The translations under genes were made by a program, and so were the position numbers. A stretch of 64,000 nucleotides of DNA from assembly GCF_900015215.1 (NCBI RefSeq), contig NZ_LN555523.1, positions 916,912-980,911 of the forward strand, given 5' to 3'. The notes under the pieces were generated by a model that saw only the letters and a list, made by a program, of their open reading frames with translations, was not told where the DNA came from and did not search any database. Positions 46,217 to 55,069 of the stretch are shown here, piece after piece; within the stretch, counting starts at the first letter, position 1, and each line of letters opens with the position of its first letter. Source of the DNA: Romboutsia ilealis. Its GTDB lineage: Bacteria; Bacillota; Clostridia; Peptostreptococcales; Peptostreptococcaceae.

Positions 46217-47098
46217 ATGAAAGTTAAAAAATATATAACTTCTATAGTTATGATGACGTTATCACTAGCTTTAACTGTAGGATGTTCAAGCAGTGAAACA
46301 AATGATAAACAAACTAATGAAGTAAATTCAGGAGAAGAAGTCGTAGTTGCAACTTCAGTAGCAGTTACAGAAATATTAGATAAATTAGGTGTAAAAGTAA
46401 GTGGTGTTCCAACTACTTCTTATGATTTACCAGAAAGTGCGAAAGATGCAACCGAAGTAGGAAGTCCAATGAACCCAGATATGGAAATAATAAAATCACT
46501 AAATCCAACAGTAGTAGTATCAGTAGATACTTTAGGTGAAGACTATAAAAAGACTTTTACGCAAAATAATATACCAAGTGAGTTTGTAAACTTAACTAAT
46601 GTGGATGGTTTAAAAGAAACAGTAAAAACATTAGGAGAAAGATTTGATAAAACTGATAAAGCAAATGAAATATTAAAAGAATTAGAAGATAAAGAAGCAG
46701 CTTTAAGTAATAAAGAAAAAAATGATGAAAAAGTAATGATACTTTTTGGAGCTCCAGGATCAGTGATGATAGGAACAAATAAATCTTATGTAGGTAATTT
46801 AGTTCAAATCTGTGGAGGAAATAACGTATTTAGTGAAGGAAGTTCTTCATATATACAGGTTAATATGGAAGAAATAATAAAAGCAAATCCTGATAAAATA
46901 CTTGTAATGATGCACGCTTTACCAGAAGAAACTAAAAAAACTGTAGAACAAGAACTTGCAAAGGATTCTTGGAAAAGTATAAATGCAGTAAAAAATGATA
47001 AAGTAATTTATTTAGACACTGAATATTTTGGAATGAGTGCAAATCTAAAGGCTATAGAAGCTTTAGATATATTAGGAGATATATTATATGAGCAGTAA
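46217..47098 (+). CDS. Heme/siderophore-binding lipoprotein, IsdE/HtsA-like
   Basis: This 293-residue lipoprotein has a signal ending ALTVGC. It is a class III binding protein with lobes at about 40-150 and 180-290 joined by a helix. Placed after NEAT and sortase genes and before a FecCD permease, it most likely receives heme from the NEAT protein, as IsdE does. The frame extends to 46187, but AGGAGAGA favours ATG 46217. The end overlaps the permease start by 11 bases. Confidence 0.87.
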   Translation: MKVKKYITSIVMMTLSLALTVGCSSSETNDKQTNEVNSGEEVVVATSVAVTEILDKLGVKVSGVPTTSYDLPESAKDATEVGSPMNPDMEIIKSLNPTVVVSVDTLGEDYKKTFTQNNIPSEFVNLTNVDGLKETVKTLGERFDKTDKANEILKELEDKEAALSNKEKNDEKVMILFGAPGSVMIGTNKSYVGNLVQICGGNNVFSEGSSSYIQVNMEEIIKANPDKILVMMHALPEETKKTVEQELAKDSWKSINAVKNDKVIYLDTEYFGMSANLKAIEALDILGDILYEQ

Positions 47099-48089
47099 AA
47101 TACTTAATTTAGAAAATAATAAAAAATTAATATATATATTAATATCTATAGTAGTCTTAGCTACTATAGTTCTTTATTCAATAAAAACTGGAAGTATAGA
47201 AATAAGCTTTAATGAATTAATAAAAGGATTAATGAGTAACGATAACAGTGGTAATATTGGAATAATTAAGGATATAAGATTACCTAGAGTCTTATCTGCC
47301 GTATTAATAGGCTCAAGTTTAGGTGTAGCGGGTACACTATTACAAGCAGTTATGAAAAATCCTTTAGCTGATCCAGGAATTACTGGGATATCATCTGGAG
47401 CTAGTTTAGTGGCTATAATAATTATGGTATTTTTCCCAGGATTAAATGAATTTAAGCCAGTAGTTTCATTTATAGGTGGAAGTGTTGCTGGTATAATGGT
47501 TTATTTAATAGCTTATGATAAAGGGTTTTCACCTATAAGAATAGTTTTAGCAGGTGTTGCTATAAATGCTTTACTTACATCTATGGCATCCATAGTTACT
47601 ATGTTTAATGGTGGAGTACAAAATAGTATAGATATGTGGTTAAGTGGAAGTCTAGCAACAGTAACTAAAAGTGATGTAAATATATTAGCAATATGTACTA
47701 TATTAGGTATAAGCTTAGCGTTAATGACAGGTAAAACTTGTAATTTACTATCTTTAGGGGATAAAACTTCTAAAAGTTTAGGAGTAGATACTACAAAGCA
47801 AACTATAATTATATCAGCTATAGCAGTATTTTTAGCAAGTACATCAACTGGTGTAGGTGGAGTAATATCTTTTGTAGGTCTTATAGTACCTCATATAGCA
47901 AGATTTATAATAGGCTCAAATCACAACTATCTAATACCATTTAGTTCTATATTAGGAAGTATTTTACTAGTACTTGCAGATACGTTAGGCAGAACTATGT
48001 TTAAACCTTATGAAATACCAGTTGGTCTTGTAATGTCAGTTATAGGTGCTCCATTCTTTATATATCTGCTTAAAAGGAGAAAAAGATAA
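47088..48089 (+). CDS. FecCD-type heme/siderophore permease
   Basis: This 333-residue permease has about ten helices. RLPRVLSAVLIGSSLGVAGTLLQAVMKNPLADPGI follows the first helix as in BtuC/FecD/IsdF, and GVISFVGLIVPHIARF is the ATPase-contact loop. A single permease gene implies a homodimer. It overlaps the genes on both sides. With the lipoprotein and the next ATPase it forms a complete importer. Confidence 0.9.
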   Translation: MSSKILNLENNKKLIYILISIVVLATIVLYSIKTGSIEISFNELIKGLMSNDNSGNIGIIKDIRLPRVLSAVLIGSSLGVAGTLLQAVMKNPLADPGITGISSGASLVAIIIMVFFPGLNEFKPVVSFIGGSVAGIMVYLIAYDKGFSPIRIVLAGVAINALLTSMASIVTMFNGGVQNSIDMWLSGSLATVTKSDVNILAICTILGISLALMTGKTCNLLSLGDKTSKSLGVDTTKQTIIISAIAVFLASTSTGVGGVISFVGLIVPHIARFIIGSNHNYLIPFSSILGSILLVLADTLGRTMFKPYEIPVGLVMSVIGAPFFIYLLKRRKR

Positions 48090-48850
48090 TGTTAAAAGGA
48101 AAAAATATAGATTTTTCATATAGCAAAGATAAGACTTTTATAAAAAATTTAAATATAGATATACCAAAAGGAAAAGTAACTACAATACTTGGTCCAAATG
48201 GAAGTGGTAAGTCAACATTACTTAGTATTCTATCTTGTTTTAATAAGCCACAAAAAGGTGATATATATTTAGATGATATAAAATTAAATAAGTTAAAGTA
48301 TAAAGAAATAGCAAAACATATAGCTTGTGTACATCAGCATAATAGTGCACCAGAGGATATAGATGTAGAAACTTTAGTAAGTTATGGTAGAAGTCCTTAT
48401 AAAAAAAATAAAAAGGAAGATAAAAGATTAATTGATTTTGCAATAAAGGCTACAAATCTATCAGAAATAAGACATGAAAAGGTAATGGATTTATCAGGAG
48501 GTCAAAGGCAAAGAGCTTTTATAGCTATGTCTTTAGCTCAAAATACAGAAGTTTTACTACTTGATGAACCAACAACTTATTTAGATATATACCATCAAAT
48601 AGAAATACTAGAAGTTGTTAAAAAGCTTAATGAAGAGCATAACATAACTATAGTTATGGTACTTCATGATATAAATCAAGCTATAAAATATAGTCATAAT
48701 ATAGTAATTATGAAAAATGGATCAATTGTAAATGAAGGAAGTCCATCTAAAATAATAAATGAGAATATTATAAAAGATGTTTATCAGGTAGAAGGATTTA
48801 TAGGAAAAGATGAGGATGAAATTTATTTTATTCCACGAAAAGTTTGCTAG
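48089..48850 (+). CDS. ABC ATPase of the heme/siderophore importer
   Basis: This 253-residue ATPase has Walker A GPNGSGKST, signature LSGGQRQRAF, Walker B VLLLDEP and switch His in VLHDINQ. It drives the preceding permease. It starts one base inside the permease stop codon (TAATG). It has the usual FecE/FhuC length. Confidence 0.92.
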   Translation: MLKGKNIDFSYSKDKTFIKNLNIDIPKGKVTTILGPNGSGKSTLLSILSCFNKPQKGDIYLDDIKLNKLKYKEIAKHIACVHQHNSAPEDIDVETLVSYGRSPYKKNKKEDKRLIDFAIKATNLSEIRHEKVMDLSGGQRQRAFIAMSLAQNTEVLLLDEPTTYLDIYHQIEILEVVKKLNEEHNITIVMVLHDINQAIKYSHNIVIMKNGSIVNEGSPSKIINENIIKDVYQVEGFIGKDEDEIYFIPRKVC

Positions 48851-48862
48851 GAGGAGAGTAGA

Positions 48863-49264
48863 ATGAGTAAATTAAAAAAGGCAATGTACTTATTAGTTGG
48901 ATTAATAGCATTTGTACTAGGTTTTATAGGAATATTTTTACCACTACTACCAACAACACCATTATTTTTATTAACATCATTTTGTTTATTAAAAAGTAGT
49001 GAAAAATTAAATGAAAAGTTTATGCAAACTAAGATGTACGAAAAATATGTAAAATCATTTGTAGAAAAAGGTGGAATGACTTTAAAAGCAAAACTTTGCT
49101 TAACAGTTCCAGTATCACTATTACTACTGTTTATGTTTTTAACTATAGAAAATACAATGATGAGAATGATAATCATAATAATGTGGTTGGCAAAAGTAAT
49201 AGTATTTACAAGGATGAAGACAATAAAAGTTGAGACAAATAGGGAGGCATATGATGGTCAATAA
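48863..49264 (+). CDS. DUF454 (YbaN-like) membrane protein
   Basis: This 133-residue protein has an N-terminal hydrophobic hairpin (LLVGLIAFVLGFIGIFLPLLPTTPLFLLTSFCLLKSS in outline), the hallmark of DUF454/YbaN. A short amphipathic middle and two further hydrophobic segments follow. Members are small inner-membrane proteins of unknown function, known in some bacteria near heme or cytochrome genes. GGAGGAGAG precedes the ATG. The end overlaps the following ABC gene. Its place inside a heme operon suggests a role in heme handling, which is inference. Confidence 0.85.
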   Translation: MSKLKKAMYLLVGLIAFVLGFIGIFLPLLPTTPLFLLTSFCLLKSSEKLNEKFMQTKMYEKYVKSFVEKGGMTLKAKLCLTVPVSLLLLFMFLTIENTMMRMIIIIMWLAKVIVFTRMKTIKVETNREAYDGQ

Positions 49265-51026
49265 AAGATTATTATCACTTTGTGAGGATTCAAAAAAGTG
49301 GGTAGGTATGACGGTTTTAATGAACTGGATATCTATAATATGCAATATTGCAATAGTAGTTTATATAGGGAACGTAGTAGACAAACTATATAATAATGAT
49401 TTTAATATAAATATGCTAGGTTCAGCGATATTTATAATAGCAATGCTAGGAATTAGATTTGTATGTAATTTCTTATCAACAAAATTTTCTTCTAAATCTT
49501 CAACAGAAGTAAGAAAAGGATTAAGATCGAAAATATATCAAAAGTTATTAGATTTAGGTGTTAACTATAAGGATACAATATCAACTTCATCAACTGTGCA
49601 AATATCAGTAGATGGAGTAGAAGCCTTAGAAATATACTTTGGTAGATATTTACCGCAATTATTTTATAGTTTATTAGCACCACTTACATTATTTGTAGTG
49701 GTAGCGCCAATAAGCTTTAAGGCAGCCATAGTATTATTAATATGTGTACCTTTAATACCGGTATCAATAATAGCTGTAATGAAATTTGCTAAAAAACTAT
49801 TAGGAAAGTATTGGGGGATATACACTAATTTAGGAGATTCTTTCTTAGAAAACTTACATGGACTTACAACATTAAAGATATATGATTTAGATGCAGAAAA
49901 AAATGAAGAAATGAATAAAGAAGCTGAAAATTTCAGAAATATAACTATGAAAGTATTATCAATGCAATTAAACTCTATAAATATTATGGACCTTATTGCT
50001 TTTGGAGGATCAGCTCTAGGGATAATAATCGCTATAAGTCAATATAGCCAAGGAAATATAACTATAGGTCAAGTACTTATAATAATATTACTTTCATCAG
50101 AATTCTTTATACCACTTAGACTTCTTGGATCATATTTCCACGTAGCTATGAATGGTATGGCTGCAAGTGATAAAATATTTAATTTATTAGATACAGAAAT
50201 AGAAAAAATAGAAAATTTAACTAAAGAAGAAATGAATTTATTAAAAGATATAAATATAGAAATAAAAAATGTAGACTTTAGTTATAACAAAGAAAGAAAA
50301 GTACTTAAAAATGTAAATGTAACTATACCAAAAGGAAAAATGATTGCCTTAGTTGGAGAAAGTGGATGTGGTAAGAGTACTATAACTAACTTACTATTAA
50401 AACAAGAAAAAGTAGATAGTGGTGAAATAACACTAAATGGAATAAATTTAAATTATATACCATTTGAAGTATTAACTAAAAAGGTTGGATTTATAAACCA
50501 TAGTGCATACATATTTAATGGAACAATAGAAGACAACTTAAGGATGGGTAAATTTGATGCAAATGAAAGAGAAATAAATGAAGCACTTAAAAAAGCTAAT
50601 TTATATGATTTTGTACAAAGCTTACCAGAAAAGTTACAAACAAATGTTGGAGAAGGTGGAGCGTTTCTATCAGGTGGTCAAAAGCAAAGATTAGCTTTAG
50701 CTAGAACTATAATAACAAATCCAGAGATATATATATTTGATGAAGCAACCTCAAATATAGATGTAGAAAGTGAAGAAAAAATATGGAAGGCTATATATGA
50801 GTTAGCAGAAAATAAAACTGTTATAGTAATATCTCATAGATTAGCCAATGTTAAAAATGCAGATAACATTTATGTATTAGATAAAGGGAATATAGTAGAA
50901 AGTGGAAGTCATAAAGACCTTATGATGTATAATGGAAAATATGCACAATTAGTAAATCATCAAATAAGCTTAGAAAGTATATACAAGGAGAACGTAATGC
51001 AAAAGGAGGTGGCTATAAGTGAATAA
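49254..51026 (+). CDS. ABC exporter half-transporter, CydD-like
   Basis: This protein has about 590 residues. A six-helix exporter domain occupies about 1-310 and a nucleotide-binding domain 340-575 with Walker A GESGCGKST and signature LSGGQKQRL. Two ATGs follow GGGAGG; the second (49254) has the better spacing. It forms a heterodimer with the next gene in the manner of CydDC, which in other bacteria handles thiols or heme. Because of the operon context, heme or a heme-related compound is a reasonable substrate guess. No cytochrome bd genes are present here. Confidence 0.87.
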   Translation: MVNKRLLSLCEDSKKWVGMTVLMNWISIICNIAIVVYIGNVVDKLYNNDFNINMLGSAIFIIAMLGIRFVCNFLSTKFSSKSSTEVRKGLRSKIYQKLLDLGVNYKDTISTSSTVQISVDGVEALEIYFGRYLPQLFYSLLAPLTLFVVVAPISFKAAIVLLICVPLIPVSIIAVMKFAKKLLGKYWGIYTNLGDSFLENLHGLTTLKIYDLDAEKNEEMNKEAENFRNITMKVLSMQLNSINIMDLIAFGGSALGIIIAISQYSQGNITIGQVLIIILLSSEFFIPLRLLGSYFHVAMNGMAASDKIFNLLDTEIEKIENLTKEEMNLLKDINIEIKNVDFSYNKERKVLKNVNVTIPKGKMIALVGESGCGKSTITNLLLKQEKVDSGEITLNGINLNYIPFEVLTKKVGFINHSAYIFNGTIEDNLRMGKFDANEREINEALKKANLYDFVQSLPEKLQTNVGEGGAFLSGGQKQRLALARTIITNPEIYIFDEATSNIDVESEEKIWKAIYELAENKTVIVISHRLANVKNADNIYVLDKGNIVESGSHKDLMMYNGKYAQLVNHQISLESIYKENVMQKEVAISE

Positions 51027-52692
51027 TAGACAATCAGGTATGAAAATTATGGCAAGGCTTATAAAAATACTTAAGCCGCTAGCACCAGTTATGATGATAA
51101 CAATAAGCTTTGGAGTACTAGGATTTTTAGCTGCAATAGCAATAACAACTTTTGGAGGGGTTGCTATTGCTACAAAGCTTGGAATAGATATGTCAGTAAC
51201 ATTTAAAACAAGTATAACTGTAATAATAGTATGTGCAGTACTTAGAGGATTACTTAGATATATAGAACAATATTCGGGTCACTATATAGCCTTTAAGATA
51301 CTTGCAATACTTAGAGATAAGGTATATAAAGCACTTAGAAAATTAGCACCATCAAAGCTAGAATCTAAGGAAAAGGGAAATTTAATTTCAGTAATAACAA
51401 GTGATATAGAATTATTAGAAGTATTTTACGCTCATACAGTAGCTCCAATAGCTATAGCGATAATTACTTCTATAATAATAGCTTTAGTTTTAGGAAGTAT
51501 CAATGTATACTTTGGATTAATATCAGCAGGATTTTATATAATAGTAGGTTATGTAATACCAGTTTTATCTTCTAAATATGGAAATAAGGCTGGAGTAGAA
51601 TATAGAGAAGAATTTGCTAAAACAAATAGCTTCTTATTAGAATCCTTAAAAGGTATAAAAGAAGTATTGTTATTTAATCAAGGTGAAAAAAGATTAGCTA
51701 AAATAAATGAAAATAGTGATAAACTAAATGCTAAATTAGATGATATCAAAAAACATGAAGGTATAATAAGAGCTTGTACAGATGTAACTATAATGATAGC
51801 TATATTAACTTTCTTATTTGTTGGTATACACTTAATGCAAAATAATGTATTAAATTTAGGAGAGTTAATAGTAGCAATAGTATTATTATCTAGTTCATTT
51901 GGTCCAGTTGTAGCTTTAAGTAACTTATCAAATAACTTAATACATACTTTTGCTTGTGCTCAAAGATTATTTAATATATTAGATGAAGTACCAGCAGTTG
52001 ATGAAGTAGAAGGTGAAATAAGTCTTAAAACTTCAGAGATGTCTATAGAAAATATGGACTTTAACTACGGTGATAGAAATGAAAAGTTATTAAATAATAT
52101 AAACCTAGATATAAGAAAAGGTGAAAAAATAGCTATACTTGGTGAAAGTGGATGCGGTAAGAGCACATTACTTAAGCTTATGATGAGATTTTGGGATGTA
52201 AACAAGGGATCTATAAATATAGATAATAATAATATAAAAAATGTTCCAACTAAGACTTTAAGAAAAACTCAAACTTTAGTTACACAAGAGACTTTCTTAT
52301 TTAATGATAGTATAGAAAATAACATAAAAATAGGTAAAATAGATGCTACTGAAGAAGAAGTAATACAAGCTTGTAAAAAAGCATCAATACATGAGTTTAT
52401 AACTACTTTACCACAAGGATATAAGACTAATGTTGGTGAGTTAGGAGGAAATTTATCTTCAGGAGAAAGACAAAGATTAGGTATAGCTAGAGCTTTTCTA
52501 CATGATGGAGATATATTAATCCTTGATGAACCTACAAGTAACTTAGATACTTTAAATGAAGCTGAAATACTAAAGAGCTTAGAAAATCATTGTAAAGATA
52601 AAACTATTGTAATGGTATCTCATAGAAAGTCAAGTGCAGCTATATGCGATAAAAAGATTTATGTTAAAAATAATACATTAACTTATAACTAA
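51019..52692 (+). CDS. ABC exporter half-transporter, CydC-like
   Basis: This 557-residue partner of the preceding protein has a six-helix domain at about 1-305 and a nucleotide-binding domain at 330-555. Walker A is GESGCGKST, and the signature is altered to LSSGERQRL (Ser replacing the first Gly of the motif). Such asymmetry is common in heterodimeric exporters with one degenerate site. GTG start with GGAGG at good distance, overlapping the upstream gene by eight bases. Substrate unknown. Confidence 0.87.
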   Translation: MNNRQSGMKIMARLIKILKPLAPVMMITISFGVLGFLAAIAITTFGGVAIATKLGIDMSVTFKTSITVIIVCAVLRGLLRYIEQYSGHYIAFKILAILRDKVYKALRKLAPSKLESKEKGNLISVITSDIELLEVFYAHTVAPIAIAIITSIIIALVLGSINVYFGLISAGFYIIVGYVIPVLSSKYGNKAGVEYREEFAKTNSFLLESLKGIKEVLLFNQGEKRLAKINENSDKLNAKLDDIKKHEGIIRACTDVTIMIAILTFLFVGIHLMQNNVLNLGELIVAIVLLSSSFGPVVALSNLSNNLIHTFACAQRLFNILDEVPAVDEVEGEISLKTSEMSIENMDFNYGDRNEKLLNNINLDIRKGEKIAILGESGCGKSTLLKLMMRFWDVNKGSINIDNNNIKNVPTKTLRKTQTLVTQETFLFNDSIENNIKIGKIDATEEEVIQACKKASIHEFITTLPQGYKTNVGELGGNLSSGERQRLGIARAFLHDGDILILDEPTSNLDTLNEAEILKSLENHCKDKTIVMVSHRKSSAAICDKKIYVKNNTLTYN

Positions 52693-52702
52693 AGGTGAAA
52701 TT

Positions 52703-52996
52703 ATGACTAGAATAGAAAAAGAAAAACAAACTATAGATCTTATGATAAATATATATTGTAAAAAGAAGCATAAGGGCAAAGATGGATTATGTGAAGAGTG
52801 CCAAGAATTATTAGAATATGCATATAAGAGACTTGATTTTTGTAAGTTTGGAAATGAAAAGAGCTTTTGTAGCAAATGTCCGATACATTGCTATAAAAAG
52901 GATATGAAGGCTAAAGTTAAGGATGTTATGAAATTTTCTGGACCTAGGCTTATGATATATAGTCCTATTCAGTTTATTAAACATATATTTGAGTAA
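52703..52996 (+). CDS. YgbA_NO family (nitrous-oxide-stimulated promoter) protein
   Basis: This 97-residue Cys-rich protein shows CKKKHKGKDGLCEEC, then CKFGNEKSFCSKCPIHC, the pattern of the family named nitrous oxide-stimulated promoter (YgbA_NO). The cysteines probably bind zinc or an iron-sulfur cluster. Enterobacterial YgbA is linked to nitrosative stress. Here it is the last gene of the heme operon, ten bases after the CydC-like gene with AAGGTGA before its ATG. Its role in heme or iron handling is unknown. Confidence 0.82.
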   Translation: MTRIEKEKQTIDLMINIYCKKKHKGKDGLCEECQELLEYAYKRLDFCKFGNEKSFCSKCPIHCYKKDMKAKVKDVMKFSGPRLMIYSPIQFIKHIFE

Positions 52997-53346
52997 ATAA
53001 AATTGTCTTCAAGAAGACAAGATAAATAGATTAAGATACTATAAAGAATAATAAAAGATAAAATATGTCTAAAACCTATATGAAGATAATTTGATTTAAT
53101 AAAAATCAGTATCTTTATATAGGTTTTTATTATATAAATATATTTTATATTTGAATCTAGATATTCAGAGGAAGATTTTTTAATAATAACTTGAAAAAGT
53201 GATAATGTATTAATTTAAGTAAAATATCAAATGAAGTGAGTTTTTATGATTAGTTTAATTTAAGGTGTAGCAAATTTATATAATTTTCATATATTAATAT
53301 AATGTTATATTTATATAAATAAAGGTTATTGGAGGTATATTAGCGT
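52997..53346. other. Intergenic region after the heme operon
   Basis: It holds a short perfect palindrome TTGTCTTCAAGAAGACAA (53003-53020, no T-tract), the operon terminator at 53071-53129, and then about 200 AT-rich bases without recognised features before the antiporter. Confidence 0.6.
53071..53129 (+). terminator. Terminator of the heme operon
   Basis: AAAACCTATATGAAGATA pairs with TATCTTTATATAGGTTTT around a loop of about 20 bases, followed by a T-rich tail. Confidence 0.82.
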
Positions 53347-54558
53347 ATGCTATCTTATGGATACTTATTGGACTTAGCTTTAATATTATTAAGTACAAAA
53401 CTTTTAGGTATAATTACTAAAAAGTTTAAAATGCCTCAAGTAGTAGGTGCATTGTTAGCAGGATTAATATTTGGTCCTGCAATGCTTAATATATTAAAAG
53501 AAACAAATTTTATAATACAATTATCAGAGTTAGGTGTTATTTTATTGATGTTTTCTGCAGGATTAGATACGGATTTAAAGGAACTAAAAAAAACTGGGAA
53601 GGCATCTTTTATAATTGCTTTATTTGGAGTATTAATTCCTCTGATTGGTGGTTTTTTAGTGGCACATTTATTTAATGATCTAGACATAATGAAAGGAGCT
53701 ACTACAAATGTTTTATTACAAAATATATTTATAGGAGTTATTTTAACAGCAACTTCTGTAAGTATTACAGTAGAGGCTTTAAAAGAAATGGGAAAATTAA
53801 ACACTCATGCGGGGACTGCAATATTAGGAGCTGCTATTATAGATGACATACTTGGTATTATTGCATTAACTATTATAAGTAGTATGGCAGATACTTCTGT
53901 CAATGTTGGCTTTGTATTACTAAAAATAGTTGCATACTTTATTTTTGTAATTGTAATTGGAATTATTTCGCATAAAGTATTTGATATATGGATGAAACAT
54001 GAAAATAGAGACAGAAGAAGATTTATAACTGCTTCTCTTGTATTCTGTTTACTATTAGCCTATGTTTCTGAAGAGGTATTTGGTGTTGCAGATATTACTG
54101 GTGCATTTATTGCAGGATTGATATTATCTAATGTAGAGAGAAAAACATATGTAGCTAGTAGATTAGATATTTTATCTTATTCTCTATTATCACAAGTATT
54201 TTTTGCTAGTATAGGACTTAAGGTTGTATTACCTAATATGAGTACTGGAGTAGTAATATTTGCTACTTTGCTTACTGTTGTAGCCATATTGACTAAAATT
54301 ATAGGTGCAGGTATAGGTGCTAAGATGTGTCATTTTTCAAATGAGGAATGTATACAAATAGGAACAGGTATGGTATCTAGAGGTGAGGTTGCACTTATAG
54401 TTGCAAGTAAGGGGGCAGCACTTGGAGTACTTTCTAATGTACTGTTAGGACCTATTGTTATAGTTGTTGTTGTCACAACTATAATTTCACCTATTTTATT
54501 AAAGTTAGCTTTTAGAGATAAAGAAAATAATATAACATTAAATCCTGATGGAAAATAA
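53347..54558 (+). CDS. CPA2-family cation/proton antiporter
   Basis: This 403-residue protein has 12-13 membrane helices. It shows the CPA2 signatures LAGLIFGPAML, GVILLMFSAGLDTDL and the ion-site Asp pair in AAIIDDILGIIAL. SRGEVALIVASKGA is the late conserved loop. It exchanges Na+ or K+ for H+. It lacks the RCK/TrkA-N regulatory domain of Kef proteins and so is a NapA/GerT-like short form. GGAGG lies 11 bases before ATG, slightly long. The last codons form one arm of a perfect hairpin (see 54527). Confidence 0.9.
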   Translation: MLSYGYLLDLALILLSTKLLGIITKKFKMPQVVGALLAGLIFGPAMLNILKETNFIIQLSELGVILLMFSAGLDTDLKELKKTGKASFIIALFGVLIPLIGGFLVAHLFNDLDIMKGATTNVLLQNIFIGVILTATSVSITVEALKEMGKLNTHAGTAILGAAIIDDILGIIALTIISSMADTSVNVGFVLLKIVAYFIFVIVIGIISHKVFDIWMKHENRDRRRFITASLVFCLLLAYVSEEVFGVADITGAFIAGLILSNVERKTYVASRLDILSYSLLSQVFFASIGLKVVLPNMSTGVVIFATLLTVVAILTKIIGAGIGAKMCHFSNEECIQIGTGMVSRGEVALIVASKGAALGVLSNVLLGPIVIVVVVTTIISPILLKLAFRDKENNITLNPDGK

Positions 54559-54583
54559 CCATCAGGATTTAATGTTATATTAT
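54527..54583. repeat. 25-bp perfect inverted repeat around the antiporter stop
   Basis: 54527-54551 is perfectly complementary to 54559-54583, with a seven-base loop that contains the TAA stop codon. The left arm codes the last residues (ITLNPDG). No T-tract follows. It may act as a terminator or 3'-end stabiliser. Confidence 0.9.
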
Positions 54584-54789
54584 GGGTTATTCACAATATT
54601 ATAATATATTAATAGAATAGGGAAGTTTCATTTAATAAAAGTTAAGGTTACTTTATTTAAATTATGTAAACTATACGGTGATTTTATTTTTCGTACAGTA
54701 ACAAATATGTTTAAGAGTATTATTTTAATTTAAAATATATTACTTATTTATACAAATTCTGAATTATTTGATTATAATGCTAAATAGGA

Positions 54790-55045
54790 ACAAAATAGTA
54801 AAATAGAAGAATGTTTACAAAATCAAATAAATGAAATACTAAAAGCTTGTTGGTATATTTTTTTTATTGCAAAGCTTATGTAAGAATTGATATGATAATA
54901 TATGATGGTGTACCATATGTTCTTGAATTAAATACACTTTTGGGATTAACTAAAACTAGTTTGATACCAAAAGTGCAGCTGAGGTCGGTTTAAGTTTTAG
55001 CGATTTATTAGATAAAATAATAGAATATTTATTAGAACCATCAAG
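54790..55045 (+). pseudogene. Degraded 3' end of a D-alanine-D-alanine ligase gene
   Basis: Translation from about 54872 reads [21 protein letters not shown] and continues [12 protein letters not shown]. After a one-base loss it reads [21 protein letters not shown]. This is the Ddl/VanG-type C terminus: the RvDf strand, the ELNT metal-binding loop and the SxxPK turn. An upstream stretch [13 protein letters not shown] fits the helix before it but is separated by a damaged T-run region. No start or ATP-grasp N domain remains. Only about 85 codons of an original 350 survive. Confidence 0.8.
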
Positions 55046-55069
55046 TAGTAATAAAATTGAGGTGGTAGT

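Noticed and set aside
49230..49253. Upstream TTG start for the CydD-like gene
   Set aside because: GGGAGG lies downstream of it, directly before the ATGs at 49251 and 49254.
53003..53020. Palindrome TTGTCTTCAAGAAGACAA as operon terminator
   Set aside because: There is no T-tract. A much better terminator lies at 53071-53129.
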